Positions 17,765 through 26,284 of a DNA stretch of 64,000 nt are shown piece after piece. A program made the position numbers and the translations under genes. Under the pieces are notes generated by a model. It was not told the DNA's origin. It searched no databases and worked only from the letters and a program-made list of their open reading frames with translations. Numbering within the stretch: the first letter of the stretch is position 1; every line of letters starts with the position of its first letter. The stretch is from Bradyrhizobium quebecense (lineage in GTDB: Bacteria; Pseudomonadota; Alphaproteobacteria; Rhizobiales; Xanthobacteraceae): positions 6,572,001-6,636,000 of the forward strand of contig NZ_CP088022.1 of NCBI RefSeq assembly GCF_013373795.3, in the 5' to 3' direction.

Positions 17765-17836
17765 TGGGTAGAGCGAAGCGAAACCCACGCCTTCGTGCCG
17801 TGGCGACAAGCGATGGGTTTCGCTTTGCTCTACCCA
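17765..17836. repeat. Palindromic repeat with 23-bp arms, family G
   Basis: Arms of 23 bases (17765-17787 and 17814-17836) are complementary with one mismatch; the inner part of the left arm reads GAGCGAAGCGAAACCCA. The 26-base spacer contains no gene. Elements like this recur in rhizobial intergenic DNA (from memory). It sits between the regR terminator and the IS110 element. Confidence 0.8.
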
Positions 17837-17871
17837 TCCGACAGATCGTCAAAGCTTATCACCGTCATCCT

Positions 17872-18048
17872 TGTAAGTCTCGAATCGCCGGATCGGCTAG
17901 AATGTCCGGCGCGGTGACGGACGGGAGACCGCTTCATCCCAGGGCATCGAAGCCCGAACCTCAGCGCGGCGCCCCGTCCGTTGTTCCATTGAACCCGAAC
18001 AGTCGCGAGGGCCGCCTGGCGAGCCCGATTGCGCAAGGAGGGGTGCAG
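17872..18048 (+). ncRNA. Putative IS110 bridge RNA (target- and donor-binding loops)
   Basis: The non-coding left end has the layout of a bridge RNA. Stem CGGACGGG (17918-17925) pairs with CCCGTCCG (17973-17980), and CCGC (17929-17932) with GCGG (17966-17969). The loop they close holds TTCATCC (17933-17939) and ACCTCAG (17958-17964) on either side of hairpin GGGC-ATCGAA-GCCC. TCATCC equals the left target top strand, and ACCTCAG is complementary to CTGAGGT across core and right target. A second loop carries ACAGTCGC (17999-18006), identical to the element's right end including the core C. CAAGG (18034-18038) can pair with CCTTG at the left junction. Transcription is inferred; TAGAAT (17898) is a possible -10. 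Confidence 0.75.
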
Positions 18049-18981
18049 ATGGAAGCGATCTATGTTGGCATTGATGTGTCGAAGGACCGGTTGGACGTGC
18101 ATGTCCGTCCGGGCGAGGAAGCCTTTGCCGTGGCGCGTGACGGCAAAGGCTTGGAAGAGCTCGTTGCGCGCTTGCAGGCGATCTCGCCGGTGCTGATTGC
18201 GGTAGAGGCAACTGGCGGCTTCGAGACGATCGTTGCTGCTGCGCTGGCCGGCGCCCAGCTGCCGCTGGTGGTGGTCAACCCGGCCCAAATCCGGCACTTC
18301 GCGCAGGCGGTTGGTCAGCGTGCCAAGACGGACCCGATCGATGCGGCGGTGATCGCGCGGTTTGTCGAGGCCGTGAAGCCGGAGCCACGTGCCATGCCGG
18401 ATCAGGAAGCTCGGCTGCTGGCTGAGCTGGTCAGCCGCCGACGGCAGATCATCGAGATGATCGTTGCCGAGCGTCAGCGCGAGAAGCGCGCCGAGAACGT
18501 CCGCGTCCGCAAGAGCCTTGCCCGCCATATCAAGGTCCTCGAGAAGGAGCTGCCGGAGATCGACAACGACATCGACACGCTGGTGCGCGGCTCGCCAGTC
18601 TGGCGCGCCAAGGAGGAGCTGCTGGTCAGCTTTCCTGGTGTGAGCAACACCCTCGCGCGGACCTTCCTTGCCGAGGTGCCGGAGCTCGGCACGCTCAATC
18701 GGCGCCAGATTGCGAGCCTCGCCGGTCTTGCCCCGTTCACCCGCCAGTCGGGCCGCTGGAAGGGCAAGAGCATGATCGGCGGCGGAAGAGCCAAGCTGCG
18801 TGCCGGGCTCTACATGGCCGCTCTGTCGGCCAGCCGATACCATCCGCAGCTCAAGGTCTTCTACCGGCGCCTGGTGACCGCTGGAAAGCCCAAGATGGTC
18901 GCCCTCATCGCCGTTGCGCGCAAAGTCCTTACAACCCTCAACGCCATGCTCAGGGACCAAAAACCATGGCAACCCGCTTGA
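18049..18981 (+). CDS. IS110-family transposase (DEDD recombinase)
   Basis: A 310-residue recombinase. The N-terminal RuvC-like DEDD domain has Asp in YVGIDVSKDRLDVH, Glu in IAVEATGGFE and the DxxD pair in KTDPIDAAVIARF. A coiled linker (about 130-195) follows. The C-terminal Transposase_20 domain contains SFPGVSNTLARTFLAEVPELG and the serine region YMAALSASRY. ATG 18049 has AGGAGG upstream, overlapping the 3' end of the predicted bridge RNA. The length is full for the family and the frame is unbroken, so the element may be active. Confidence 0.92.
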   Translation: MEAIYVGIDVSKDRLDVHVRPGEEAFAVARDGKGLEELVARLQAISPVLIAVEATGGFETIVAAALAGAQLPLVVVNPAQIRHFAQAVGQRAKTDPIDAAVIARFVEAVKPEPRAMPDQEARLLAELVSRRRQIIEMIVAERQREKRAENVRVRKSLARHIKVLEKELPEIDNDIDTLVRGSPVWRAKEELLVSFPGVSNTLARTFLAEVPELGTLNRRQIASLAGLAPFTRQSGRWKGKSMIGGGRAKLRAGLYMAALSASRYHPQLKVFYRRLVTAGKPKMVALIAVARKVLTTLNAMLRDQKPWQPA

Positions 18982-19111
18982 CCAAGAACACAGTCGCTGA
19001 GGTGCGAGCGCAGCGAGCCTCGAAGGATGAATGGCCCGGCTCGTGGCCGTGCATCCTTCGAGACGCGCGTTCCGCGCTCCTCAGGATGACGGATTACGAT
19101 AGCGCTTGATG

Positions 19112-19594
19112 TTAGAGTTCATACCCCTGCGGATCGACCAGGCGATTGATCCGCTGCGCTGCCGCCATCGCAAAGCGCACCGTGATCGCCTTGCGGGTTG
19201 CTGCCGACAGCCGATGCTCCGGCGCCTCGCAGTGCAGATGCGCACCGTAGGCGTCGGCGATGATCAGGCCGGTGCCGGCCGGGAAGATTTCGCACGGCAG
19301 ATCCTGCGTGAAGGCGAAGAACAACCGGTCGCAATGCATCCGGTAGTCCTGCCATTTCTGGTCGGCGCGCAGATCCTCGAGAGATGACTTGATCTCGACG
19401 ATCCAGATCTCGCCGCGTTCATTCAGCGCGACCAGATCGGCCCGGCGGCCGGACGGCAGCGGCAATTCACTGATGCAGGAAAATCCCAGCGACCTCAGAA
19501 GCCGCGCCGTCCCGCGCGCGATCGCCAGCGCGGTCTCCGACTGGCGTCGGTCGGGCGAGGGCACAAGCGCGATCTGGCGGGCGGGCGATTCCAT
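19112..19594 (-). CDS. mmcB: MmcB family DNA repair protein
   Basis: A 160-residue protein of the MmcB (PF06319) family in the PD-(D/E)xK nuclease superfamily. The core motif is visible: RADLVALNERGEIWIVEIKSS, with Asp then E-x-K in the expected spacing. In Caulobacter, MmcB is SOS-induced and linked to damage-induced mutagenesis. I looked for the alphaproteobacterial LexA pattern GTTC-N7-GTTC before the start and did not find it. The start at 19594 lacks a strong ribosome site. Transcribed divergently from the GH13 gene. Confidence 0.85.
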   Translation of the reverse strand: MESPARQIALVPSPDRRQSETALAIARGTARLLRSLGFSCISELPLPSGRRADLVALNERGEIWIVEIKSSLEDLRADQKWQDYRMHCDRLFFAFTQDLPCEIFPAGTGLIIADAYGAHLHCEAPEHRLSAATRKAITVRFAMAAAQRINRLVDPQGYEL

Positions 19595-19618
19595 CGCTCA
19601 AGAATAGCCGATTCCACG

Positions 19619-19641
19619 AGAGCATGATCCGGAAAAGTGGA
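19619..19641. repeat. Fragment of the GCATGATCCGGAAAAGTG repeat
   Basis: GAGCATGATCCGGAAAAGTGG repeats the left end of the longer element at 21417-21512. The remaining part of the element is absent here. Confidence 0.6.
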
Positions 19642-19724
19642 ACGGCGCTCCGGGCAGGAACCCACCGCCGCCTCGCCGCTTATCCCACGGCCGCCACCAT
19701 GGGCGGACCGATGAGGGCTGCCTG

Positions 19725-21416
19725 GTGATCGACGACCTCTGGTACAAGAACGGCGTGATCTACTGCCTCTCCGTCGGCACCTACATGGATGCCAATGGCG
19801 ACGGCATCGGCGATTTCAGGGGTCTGCTGCGCCGTCTGGATTATCTGCATGGGCTCGGCATCACTGCGATCTGGCTGATGCCGTTTCAGCCTTCGCCTTG
19901 CAAGGACGACGGCTACGACATTGCAGACTATTACGGCGTCGACCCGCGCTACGGCACGCTGGGCGATTTCGTCGAATTCACCCATGGCTGCCGGCAACGC
20001 GGCATCCGCGTGATCATTGATCTCGTCGTCAATCACACCTCGGACCAACACGCCTGGTTTCGATCAGCGCGCAGCCCAAAGGACTCGCCTTACCGCGACT
20101 GGTATGTCTGGTCGGACAAGAAGCCCGCTAATGCCAACACGGGCATGGTGTTTCCGGGGGTGCAGAAATCGACCTGGACGCGCGACAAGCAGGCAGGAGC
20201 CTGGTACTTCCATCGCTTCTACGATTTCCAGCCGGACCTCAACACGTCGAACCCGCACGTACAGGCCGAGATCCTCAAGATCATGGGGTTCTGGATCCAG
20301 CTCGGCGTCTCCGGCTTCCGCATGGACGCCGTGCCCTTCGTGATCGCAACCAAGGGCGCCTCCGTGCGCAAGCCGGTCGAGCAATACGACATGCTGCGAT
20401 CGTTCCGCGAATTCCTGCAATGGCGCCAGGGTAACGCGATCATCCTCGCCGAAGCCAATGTCTTGCCCGAAACGGACATGGAGTATTTCGGGCGCGACGG
20501 CGACCGCATGCAGATGATGTTCAATTTCCACGTCAATCAGCATCTGTTCTACGCGCTGGCGTCAGCGGATTCGAAGCCATTGGCGAAAGCCTTGACGGCG
20601 ACCAAGCCACGGCCCGCGACCGCACAATGGGGCCTGTTCCTGCGCAATCACGATGAACTCGATCTCGGCCGCCTCACCAAGGCCCAGCGCGAGACGGTGT
20701 TCAAGGCATTCGGTCCCGACAAGAGCATGCAGCTCTACGACCGCGGCATTCGTCGGCGCCTTGCGCCCATGCTGGGCGGCGATCGGCGGCGCCTGGAGCT
20801 CGCCTATAGCTTGATGTGCACGCTTCCCGGCACGCCCGTGATCCGCTACGGCGACGAACTCGGCATGGGCGATAATCTCGACCTGCCCGAGCGCACTTGC
20901 GCGCGCACACCGATGCAATGGTCGACCGAGCCGCATGGCGGCTTTACCGAGAGCGATCGGCCATGTGTGCCCGTGATCGACGAAGGCCCCTACGGCTATG
21001 AACACGTCAACGCCGCCAAGCAGCGACGTGACCCGAATTCGATGCTGAACTGGACCGAACGCATCATCCGCATGCGCAAGGAAGTCCCCGAGATCGGCTG
21101 GGGAGACTTCAAGGTTATCAGCAGCCGAAATCCTGCCGTCCTGGTCATTCGTTACGACTGGCGCAACAACTCGGTGCTGTTCGTGCACAATTTCGCGGAA
21201 AAGCCACTCGAGATATCGTTCGACGTTGGGCTGCCCGATGACGCCGGCAATCACCTCGTCAACCTTCTGACCGAGGATCACAGCCGCGCCGACGATAGCG
21301 GCCGTCACAAGCTTCTGATCGAAGCCTACGGCTATCGCTGGTACAGGGTCGGTGGGCTCGATTACCTGCTCAAGCGTAGCGATATCGACACCAAGGAGCC
21401 CCGTACGTCGCGTTAG
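19725..21416 (+). CDS. GH13 alpha-amylase family enzyme (trehalose-synthase-like)
   Basis: A 563-residue cytoplasmic GH13 enzyme. The (beta/alpha)8 barrel begins at LWYKNGVIYCLSVGTYMDANGDGIGDF. The catalytic triad is visible: nucleophile Asp in GVSGFRMDAVPF, acid Glu in IILAEANVLPE and the third Asp in LRNHDELDL. An all-beta C-terminal domain starts around residue 465. It resembles trehalose synthases most, but it lacks the fused maltokinase domain and the reaction cannot be fixed by eye; maltose/trehalose isomerase or glucosidase are the options. GTG 19725 has GAGGGC upstream. It faces a second GH13 gene. Confidence 0.85.
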   Translation: MIDDLWYKNGVIYCLSVGTYMDANGDGIGDFRGLLRRLDYLHGLGITAIWLMPFQPSPCKDDGYDIADYYGVDPRYGTLGDFVEFTHGCRQRGIRVIIDLVVNHTSDQHAWFRSARSPKDSPYRDWYVWSDKKPANANTGMVFPGVQKSTWTRDKQAGAWYFHRFYDFQPDLNTSNPHVQAEILKIMGFWIQLGVSGFRMDAVPFVIATKGASVRKPVEQYDMLRSFREFLQWRQGNAIILAEANVLPETDMEYFGRDGDRMQMMFNFHVNQHLFYALASADSKPLAKALTATKPRPATAQWGLFLRNHDELDLGRLTKAQRETVFKAFGPDKSMQLYDRGIRRRLAPMLGGDRRRLELAYSLMCTLPGTPVIRYGDELGMGDNLDLPERTCARTPMQWSTEPHGGFTESDRPCVPVIDEGPYGYEHVNAAKQRRDPNSMLNWTERIIRMRKEVPEIGWGDFKVISSRNPAVLVIRYDWRNNSVLFVHNFAEKPLEISFDVGLPDDAGNHLVNLLTEDHSRADDSGRHKLLIEAYGYRWYRVGGLDYLLKRSDIDTKEPRTSR

Positions 21417-21512
21417 GCATGATCCGGAAAAGTGTGAAGCGGTTTTCCGAAAGGATCATGCCCAAACACGAAGCTAAAGCGTGACGATGATTCAACCTGA
21501 TCTCATCGCGCT
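21417..21512. repeat. Intergenic repeat with GCATGATCC arms
   Basis: GCATGATCCGGAAAAGTG at the left is followed by the partial complement CCGAAAGGATCATGC (about 21446-21462), forming a hairpin. The rest (CGAAGCTAAAGCGTGACGATG) leads to CGCGCTTTAG. It lies between two convergent genes. A short fragment of it is at 19619 and a related GCATGATCC hairpin is at 55637. Confidence 0.65.
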
Positions 21513-23120
21513 TTAGTCGTCCTGATGCGGCCCGAGGATCACGCCCTCATTGCCGCGCAGATCGAGCACGCCTTCGACCTTCTCGCCCTGCCGGTCCATG
21601 AAGGTCGAGAGCAGAACCTCGTTGCTGAAGCCGATCGCGCTGGAGGAGACCGATGCGGGGGCCGCGCCGAAGTTCAGCGCGATCACGGCCACGCCCTCGG
21701 CGCTGCGCCGCCGGTAGAGTAGGACATCGCCGTGCGCCGTCACCGGCTCATAGCTGCCATGGACGAGCTGCGGCAGCTTTCGCCGCAACGAGATCAGCGC
21801 CTTGTAAAGGTTGAGGATCGACGCTCGCTCCGCCTCCAGGCTTGCGACATTGTCGCTTGCGAAATCCTGCGCAAGCGGCAGCCACGGCCTGGCGGTCGAG
21901 AAACCTGCATAGCGCTCGGCGCTCCATTGCATCGGGGTGCGGCAGCCGTCGCGGCCGACGCCGATATCAGGCACGTTCTTCTCGAAGGGATCACGCACCT
22001 CGTCCGGCGCAATCGCAACCTGGTGCATGCCGATCTCGTCGCCGTAATACAGCGTCGGCGTGCCGCGCAGCGTCAGCAGCAGCATCGCGGCGACCGGTGC
22101 CTGTGCAGGCCCCACCCGGCTCGCCACCCGCGGCCGGTCGTGATTGCCGAGCACCCAGTTCGGCCATGCGCCCGGCGGCAGCGCCTTTTCGTAATCGGCA
22201 ATGATCTGCTCGACCGAGCGCGCGCTCCACAAGGTCGACAGCAGCGCGAAATTGAACGGCATCTGCGCACCGCGCAGATCGTTGCCGTAATAGGCGACCA
22301 GCCGGTGCAGCGGCAGATAGACCTCGCCGATCAGCACGCGGTTGTCGAACTCCTCGGTGACGCGGCGCATCTCGGTGATGACCTCATGCACTTCGAGTTG
22401 ATCGGTCGAATATTGCGTCAGCACCTTCTCATGCGGCGGCCGGCCCTCGCGATAATGCGGATTCGGCGGATTGTTGCGGAATTCGGCATCCTTGATCAGG
22501 TGCCAGATCACGTCGACACGAAAACCGTCGACGCCCTTGCGCAGCCAGAAGCGCATCACATCGTAGATCGCATCTCTTACCTCGCGATTGCGCCAGTTCA
22601 GATCGGGCTGCTGGGTCAGGAACGCGTGATAGTAGTACTGGCCGGAGGCCTCGTCATACGTCCAGGCGCTGCCGCCGAACTCCGACAGCCAGTTGGTCGG
22701 TGGACCGCCATCCGGCGCCGGATCGCGCCAGATGTACCAGTCGCGTTTCGGGTTATCGCGCGAGCTCTTCGCTTCGATGAACCACGGATGCTGATCGGAT
22801 GTATGGTTCGGCACCAGGTCGAGGATCAGCTTGAGGCCGGAATCGTGCGCAGCCGCGACCAGCGCGTCGAAATCCTCCATCGTCCCGAACAGCGGGTCGA
22901 TGCCGGTGTAATCCGAGATGTCGTAACCGAAATCGGCCATTGGCGAGGGGAAGATCGGCGACAGCCAGACGGCGTCGACGCCAAGCCGCGTCAGATAGGG
23001 CAGTCGCGCGATGATCCCCCTGAGATCGCCGACGCCGTCGCCATCGCTATCCCCGAAAGAGCGCGGATAGACCTGATAGAAGATGCCACGCCGCCACCAG
23101 TCCCTGCCGTCCTGATCCAT
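21513..23120 (-). CDS. GH13 alpha-glucosidase
   Basis: A 535-residue enzyme of the oligo-1,6-glucosidase/alpha-glucosidase branch. It starts WWRRGIFYQVYPRSFGDSDGDGVGDLRG. The catalytic residues are the nucleophile Asp in GVDGFRVDVIWH, acid Glu in VLIGEVYLP and Asp in VLGNHDRPR. It hydrolyses terminal alpha-glucosidic bonds of short oligosaccharides in the cytoplasm; no signal peptide is present. It ends 96 bases from the convergent trehalose-synthase-like gene, with a repeat between. Together they suggest local handling of trehalose or maltose-type sugars, though no transporter is adjacent. Confidence 0.9.
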   Translation of the reverse strand: MDQDGRDWWRRGIFYQVYPRSFGDSDGDGVGDLRGIIARLPYLTRLGVDAVWLSPIFPSPMADFGYDISDYTGIDPLFGTMEDFDALVAAAHDSGLKLILDLVPNHTSDQHPWFIEAKSSRDNPKRDWYIWRDPAPDGGPPTNWLSEFGGSAWTYDEASGQYYYHAFLTQQPDLNWRNREVRDAIYDVMRFWLRKGVDGFRVDVIWHLIKDAEFRNNPPNPHYREGRPPHEKVLTQYSTDQLEVHEVITEMRRVTEEFDNRVLIGEVYLPLHRLVAYYGNDLRGAQMPFNFALLSTLWSARSVEQIIADYEKALPPGAWPNWVLGNHDRPRVASRVGPAQAPVAAMLLLTLRGTPTLYYGDEIGMHQVAIAPDEVRDPFEKNVPDIGVGRDGCRTPMQWSAERYAGFSTARPWLPLAQDFASDNVASLEAERASILNLYKALISLRRKLPQLVHGSYEPVTAHGDVLLYRRRSAEGVAVIALNFGAAPASVSSSAIGFSNEVLLSTFMDRQGEKVEGVLDLRGNEGVILGPHQDD

Positions 23121-23227
23121 CCCGTCCCCCCAAGCTCGCAGCCCGGTCCAGGCCGCCCCGCGCCCCGGGGCGGCCTGTCGGTTCAGGGATGACGCATAAT
23201 TCGGGACGGAAAAATGGCTGCAATGCG

Positions 23228-24040
23228 TCAGTGGCGGGCGATCGCTAGCTGATAGATCGTGATCAGCACCTCGAACAGGATCAGGAAGACGATGATCAGC
23301 TCCAGCCGCAGCGAGCGGCTGGTGTCGATGATATCGGTCAGCACCTGCGCGGTTTCAGCCACGACTGCGAGTTTGCGGTTCAGCGATTCCGCACGCTCCT
23401 TCAATTCGTACTCGTCCTCGAGCCGGGCATAGAGCCGCTCGAGATGCGGCTTGTCCCAGAGGATGTCGGGCTTCTCCGACACTTCGACCGGTCCGGCCAC
23501 GCGATGCCGCACCAACAGCGCGTTGCCGATGTGCTTGAGGATCGCGACGCGGCCGCCATGGACCTGGCCGCCCTTCGCAAGCTCGCGCGCCAAAGGCTCG
23601 GTCGTGTCGAAGACGGCCCGGACCTCACGCTCATGCCGCGCCAGCACCACGCTCTTGGCCAGCGCCTCGCCGACCAGGATCAGCCGCTCCGGCGACAGGC
23701 TTTGCAGATAGATCGGGCCGCCCGGCGGAATCTGGTCCTCCTTCTCGGCCGCGAGCTCGATGATCGCGATCTCCTCCTCGCGCCGCGTGAATAATCCGGT
23801 CATGCGCGACTGCAGGCTGCGCAGGAATTCATCCTCCTCCAGCGCGTTGAGACCGATCAGAACGACGACGCCATAGCGGAACAGGATCGCCACACCATTG
23901 TCATTGACACGAAACGCCAGCGGCGTCGTGGCCAGCACGTCGCCGCGCTCGAGGCCGGACGTGTTGATGCGGTCCGCGACGAAGAAGGCGCGGGCGGTGG
24001 TCCGGGGTCCGCCGAGCGGTGAATTGGGGGCTTGGGTCAT
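23228..24040 (-). CDS. RMD1/YagE family protein (DUF155)
   Basis: A 270-residue protein of the RMD1 (DUF155) family, whose eukaryotic members are mitochondrial. Recognisable parts are VLIGLNALEEDEFLRSL, the SLSPERLILVGEALAKSVVLARHE helix and the DKPHLERLYARLEDEYELKERAESLNRKL coiled stretch. A single C-terminal helix (LELIIVFLILFEVLITIYQL) anchors it in the membrane. The bacterial role is unknown. The start lies 176 bases from the divergent metallo-hydrolase gene. Confidence 0.88.
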   Translation of the reverse strand: MTQAPNSPLGGPRTTARAFFVADRINTSGLERGDVLATTPLAFRVNDNGVAILFRYGVVVLIGLNALEEDEFLRSLQSRMTGLFTRREEEIAIIELAAEKEDQIPPGGPIYLQSLSPERLILVGEALAKSVVLARHEREVRAVFDTTEPLARELAKGGQVHGGRVAILKHIGNALLVRHRVAGPVEVSEKPDILWDKPHLERLYARLEDEYELKERAESLNRKLAVVAETAQVLTDIIDTSRSLRLELIIVFLILFEVLITIYQLAIARH

Positions 24041-24215
24041 GAAGTTCCGGACTGCGAGGACTTAGATCGTGATCAAGAGCAACCGCGTACCGGCCTGCTC
24101 ACGAACATGTTCTGCTGGAGGCGACCTTATCACGGTCCGTTTTGGGATCACACGCCGGGGCCGACGCATTTCCCGAGCGTGTTGACGGCATTTTCCGGTA
24201 GCCTATGGTGCCCCC

Positions 24216-24884
24216 ATGAACGAGACAACCGATACCAAACCGAAGGCCGGAGCGATCATCGTGCCGGTGACGCTGTTCGAGCAGAACTGCACCATCATCT
24301 GGCACGAGCCGACCAAGAAGGCCGTGGTGATCGACCCTGGCGGCGACGTGCCGAAGATCCAGGCCGCGATCGAGCAGACCGGCGTGACGGTCGAGAAGAT
24401 CTGGCTGACCCACGGCCATATCGACCATGTCGGCGGCGCCGCCGAATTGCGCGACGCGCTGCAGGTCAAGATCGAAGGCCCGCATATTGCGGACAAATAT
24501 CTGCTCGACAACGTCGTCTCGAGCGGCGAGCGCTTCGGCATGACCGGGGTGCGCAATTTCGGGCCGGATCGCTGGCTCGACGAGGGCGATCAGGTCTCGA
24601 TCGGCGACCTCACCTTCGACATCCTGCACTGCCCCGGCCATTCGCCGGGCAGCGTGGTTTTCTTCAACAAGGAGCTGCGCTTCGCCCATGTCGGCGACGT
24701 GCTGTTTGCCGGCTCGGTCGGGCGCACCGACCTGCCGGGCGGCAGCCATCCGACGCTGATTCAATCGATCAAGCAGAAGCTGCTGCCGCTCGGCGACGAT
24801 GTCGGCTTCATCTGCGGCCACGGCGCGGGATCGAGCATCGGCCAGGAGCGGATGACGAACCCGTTCCTGACCGGCGAGATGTAA
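24216..24884 (+). CDS. MBL-fold metallo-hydrolase (glyoxalase-II-like)
   Basis: A 222-residue metallo-beta-lactamase-fold hydrolase. The metal motif is complete in THGHIDHVGGA, with further ligands in HCPGHSPGS, VLFAGSVGRTDL and the C-terminal ICGHGAGSSIGQE. The build is that of YcbL/glyoxalase II relatives, so a thioester such as S-lactoylglutathione is a plausible substrate. The start ATG 24216 lacks a clear ribosome site. Convergent with the PHB-esterase gene, 15 bases apart. Confidence 0.88.
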   Translation: MNETTDTKPKAGAIIVPVTLFEQNCTIIWHEPTKKAVVIDPGGDVPKIQAAIEQTGVTVEKIWLTHGHIDHVGGAAELRDALQVKIEGPHIADKYLLDNVVSSGERFGMTGVRNFGPDRWLDEGDQVSIGDLTFDILHCPGHSPGSVVFFNKELRFAHVGDVLFAGSVGRTDLPGGSHPTLIQSIKQKLLPLGDDVGFICGHGAGSSIGQERMTNPFLTGEM

Positions 24885-24899
24885 CTACTTCATCAACCG

Positions 24900-26075
24900 T
24901 TACTTCATCAGGCCTGCGGCGGTCAGCGCCCGCGTGATGACGGCGCCGACGTCGACACCCTTGCTCCGTCGCTTGCGCGGCCGGTCGCTCTTGCGGCCGG
25001 ATACTGCCTCGGGCTCGGCCGCAGGCACCGGGATCGTCATCGAGATCGTGTCAGCGCGCTCGCGCGGGATTCCGGTCGGAGCAATATGCGGCTGACGGAC
25101 CTTGTCGGTCAGGCCGAAGAAGCTCGCGATGTGATACGACGAGGAGATCCCGGCCTCGATCAGGAACGCGCCCTCCACGCCATAGCGCTCGTCATTGTCG
25201 GCCAACCCGAGCGGCGTGCCATGCGCCATGTCGGTGATGCTGAAGGATTCGACCAGCGTTTCGCCATCGACATTCCACCAGACCTCGCGCGGATGGCCGT
25301 CGACATCCGCCTTCGACATTGCCGCCAGCGGCAGGCCGTGAACGTCGAGCCACTGCCGGACGATCGCATCGGCATTGCCGGGATGTACGGTGCGGTCGGC
25401 GCTGCCATGCCACACCGAAAGCCTCGGCCATGCGCCGTCATGCGTGGACGCGTTGCGGACGAAACCGCCGAGTTCGGGCGCGGACAGTGCGCTCGCATGC
25501 ATCATCGCATGCAGCGCTTCGCGCAGATCGGTGGCGACGCCGAACGGCAGGCCGGCAATGATGGCGCCGGCCGCGAACACATCCGGATAGGTCGCGAGCA
25601 TGACCGAGGCCATCGCGCCGCCGGCGGACAGTCCCGTCACATAGATGCGGCGCGGATCGATCTGATGCGCGCCGGCCATGTGCGCGATCATCTGCCGGAT
25701 CGAACAGGCTTCACCCTGCCCGCGCGCGATGTCCTGCGGATTGAACCAGTTGAAGCAGGTGTTGCCGTTGTTGACGGCCTGCTGCTCAGGCATCAGCAAC
25801 GCAAAGCCGTAATGCTTCGCCAATGTCGACCAGCCGGCGCCGAGATCATAGGACGCAGCCGTCTGGCCGCAGCCATGCAGCACCACGACGAGCGCGGGCG
25901 ACCGCGCAAGCTGCGGGGGCACGAACGAGAACATCTTCAGATCGCCGGGGTTGACGCCGAATTCGGTCGTCTCGACGAGCGGCGTCGGCACGGCCGGCGC
26001 AAGCGCGCCGAGACCGCTAAACGCGTTCATCTTGGGCAGATGACGCAAAAATTCGACGTTGTTGACCAGGGACAA
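24900..26075 (-). CDS. PHB-depolymerase family esterase
   Basis: About 391 residues of the extracellular-type PHB depolymerase/feruloyl esterase group (PF10503). The oxyanion motif VVLHGCGQTAASYDLGAGW and the lipase box GLSAGGAMASVM are clear, and the histidine lies near DMAHGTPLG. There is no N-terminal signal peptide, although family members are often exported. The C-terminal end is basic (RKSDRPRKRRSKG). I take the TTG at 26075 because CAGGAG lies just upstream; the frame is open to a GTG at 26132, and an ATG at 26027 is another option. Substrate may be short-chain PHA or another polyester. Confidence 0.82.
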   Translation of the reverse strand: MSLVNNVEFLRHLPKMNAFSGLGALAPAVPTPLVETTEFGVNPGDLKMFSFVPPQLARSPALVVVLHGCGQTAASYDLGAGWSTLAKHYGFALLMPEQQAVNNGNTCFNWFNPQDIARGQGEACSIRQMIAHMAGAHQIDPRRIYVTGLSAGGAMASVMLATYPDVFAAGAIIAGLPFGVATDLREALHAMMHASALSAPELGGFVRNASTHDGAWPRLSVWHGSADRTVHPGNADAIVRQWLDVHGLPLAAMSKADVDGHPREVWWNVDGETLVESFSITDMAHGTPLGLADNDERYGVEGAFLIEAGISSSYHIASFFGLTDKVRQPHIAPTGIPRERADTISMTIPVPAAEPEAVSGRKSDRPRKRRSKGVDVGAVITRALTAAGLMK

Positions 26076-26284
26076 CAGCAACTCCTGAGGTGATTTATTC
26101 TTCTGTGTCACCCGATCAGATAATTGCTGCACTGCAAAATGAAAAGGCCGTGTGCTGTCTTTGCCTGCGGAAATGTGAGAATCGGCGTTAACGCGTGATC
26201 GCGCCGAGGACCGATCGAAATAGTTGCCGTAGCACCTTGTTCGAACGTGAACTTTTCGAAAATCGGCGCCAGATCCCTACGGAT

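Larger units (their letters stand above)
17872..18996 (+). mobile_element. IS110-family insertion sequence
   Basis: An element of 1,125 bp plus a CT core dinucleotide seen on both sides (17870-17871 and 18997-18998). There are no terminal inverted repeats and no longer target duplication, as expected for IS110. It holds 177 nt of non-coding left end, one DEDD transposase gene and only 15 nt after the stop codon. The long left non-coding end places it in the IS110 group rather than the IS1111 group. It sits in an arm of a palindromic repeat; REP-like targets are known for relatives such as IS621. Confidence 0.88.
17861..19092. repeat. Palindromic dispersed repeat, family R, split by IS110
   Basis: The left arm ACCGTCATCCT ends at 17871. 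The rest, starting CTGAGGTGCGAGCGCAGCG at 18997, continues to the inverted right arm CCTCAGGATGACGG (19079-19092). Joining the two pieces restores a repeat like the intact one at 8284-8389. The interruption defines the ends of the IS110 element between them and shows no duplication beyond the shared CT core. Confidence 0.85.

Noticed and set aside
17871-17903. Promoter for the bridge RNA from TTGTAA and TAGAAT
   Set aside because: The spacer would be 21 bases, too long; only the -10-like TAGAAT is mentioned as a possibility.
19595-19640. SOS box before mmcB
   Set aside because: No GTTC-N7-GTTC or close variant was found in the short upstream region.
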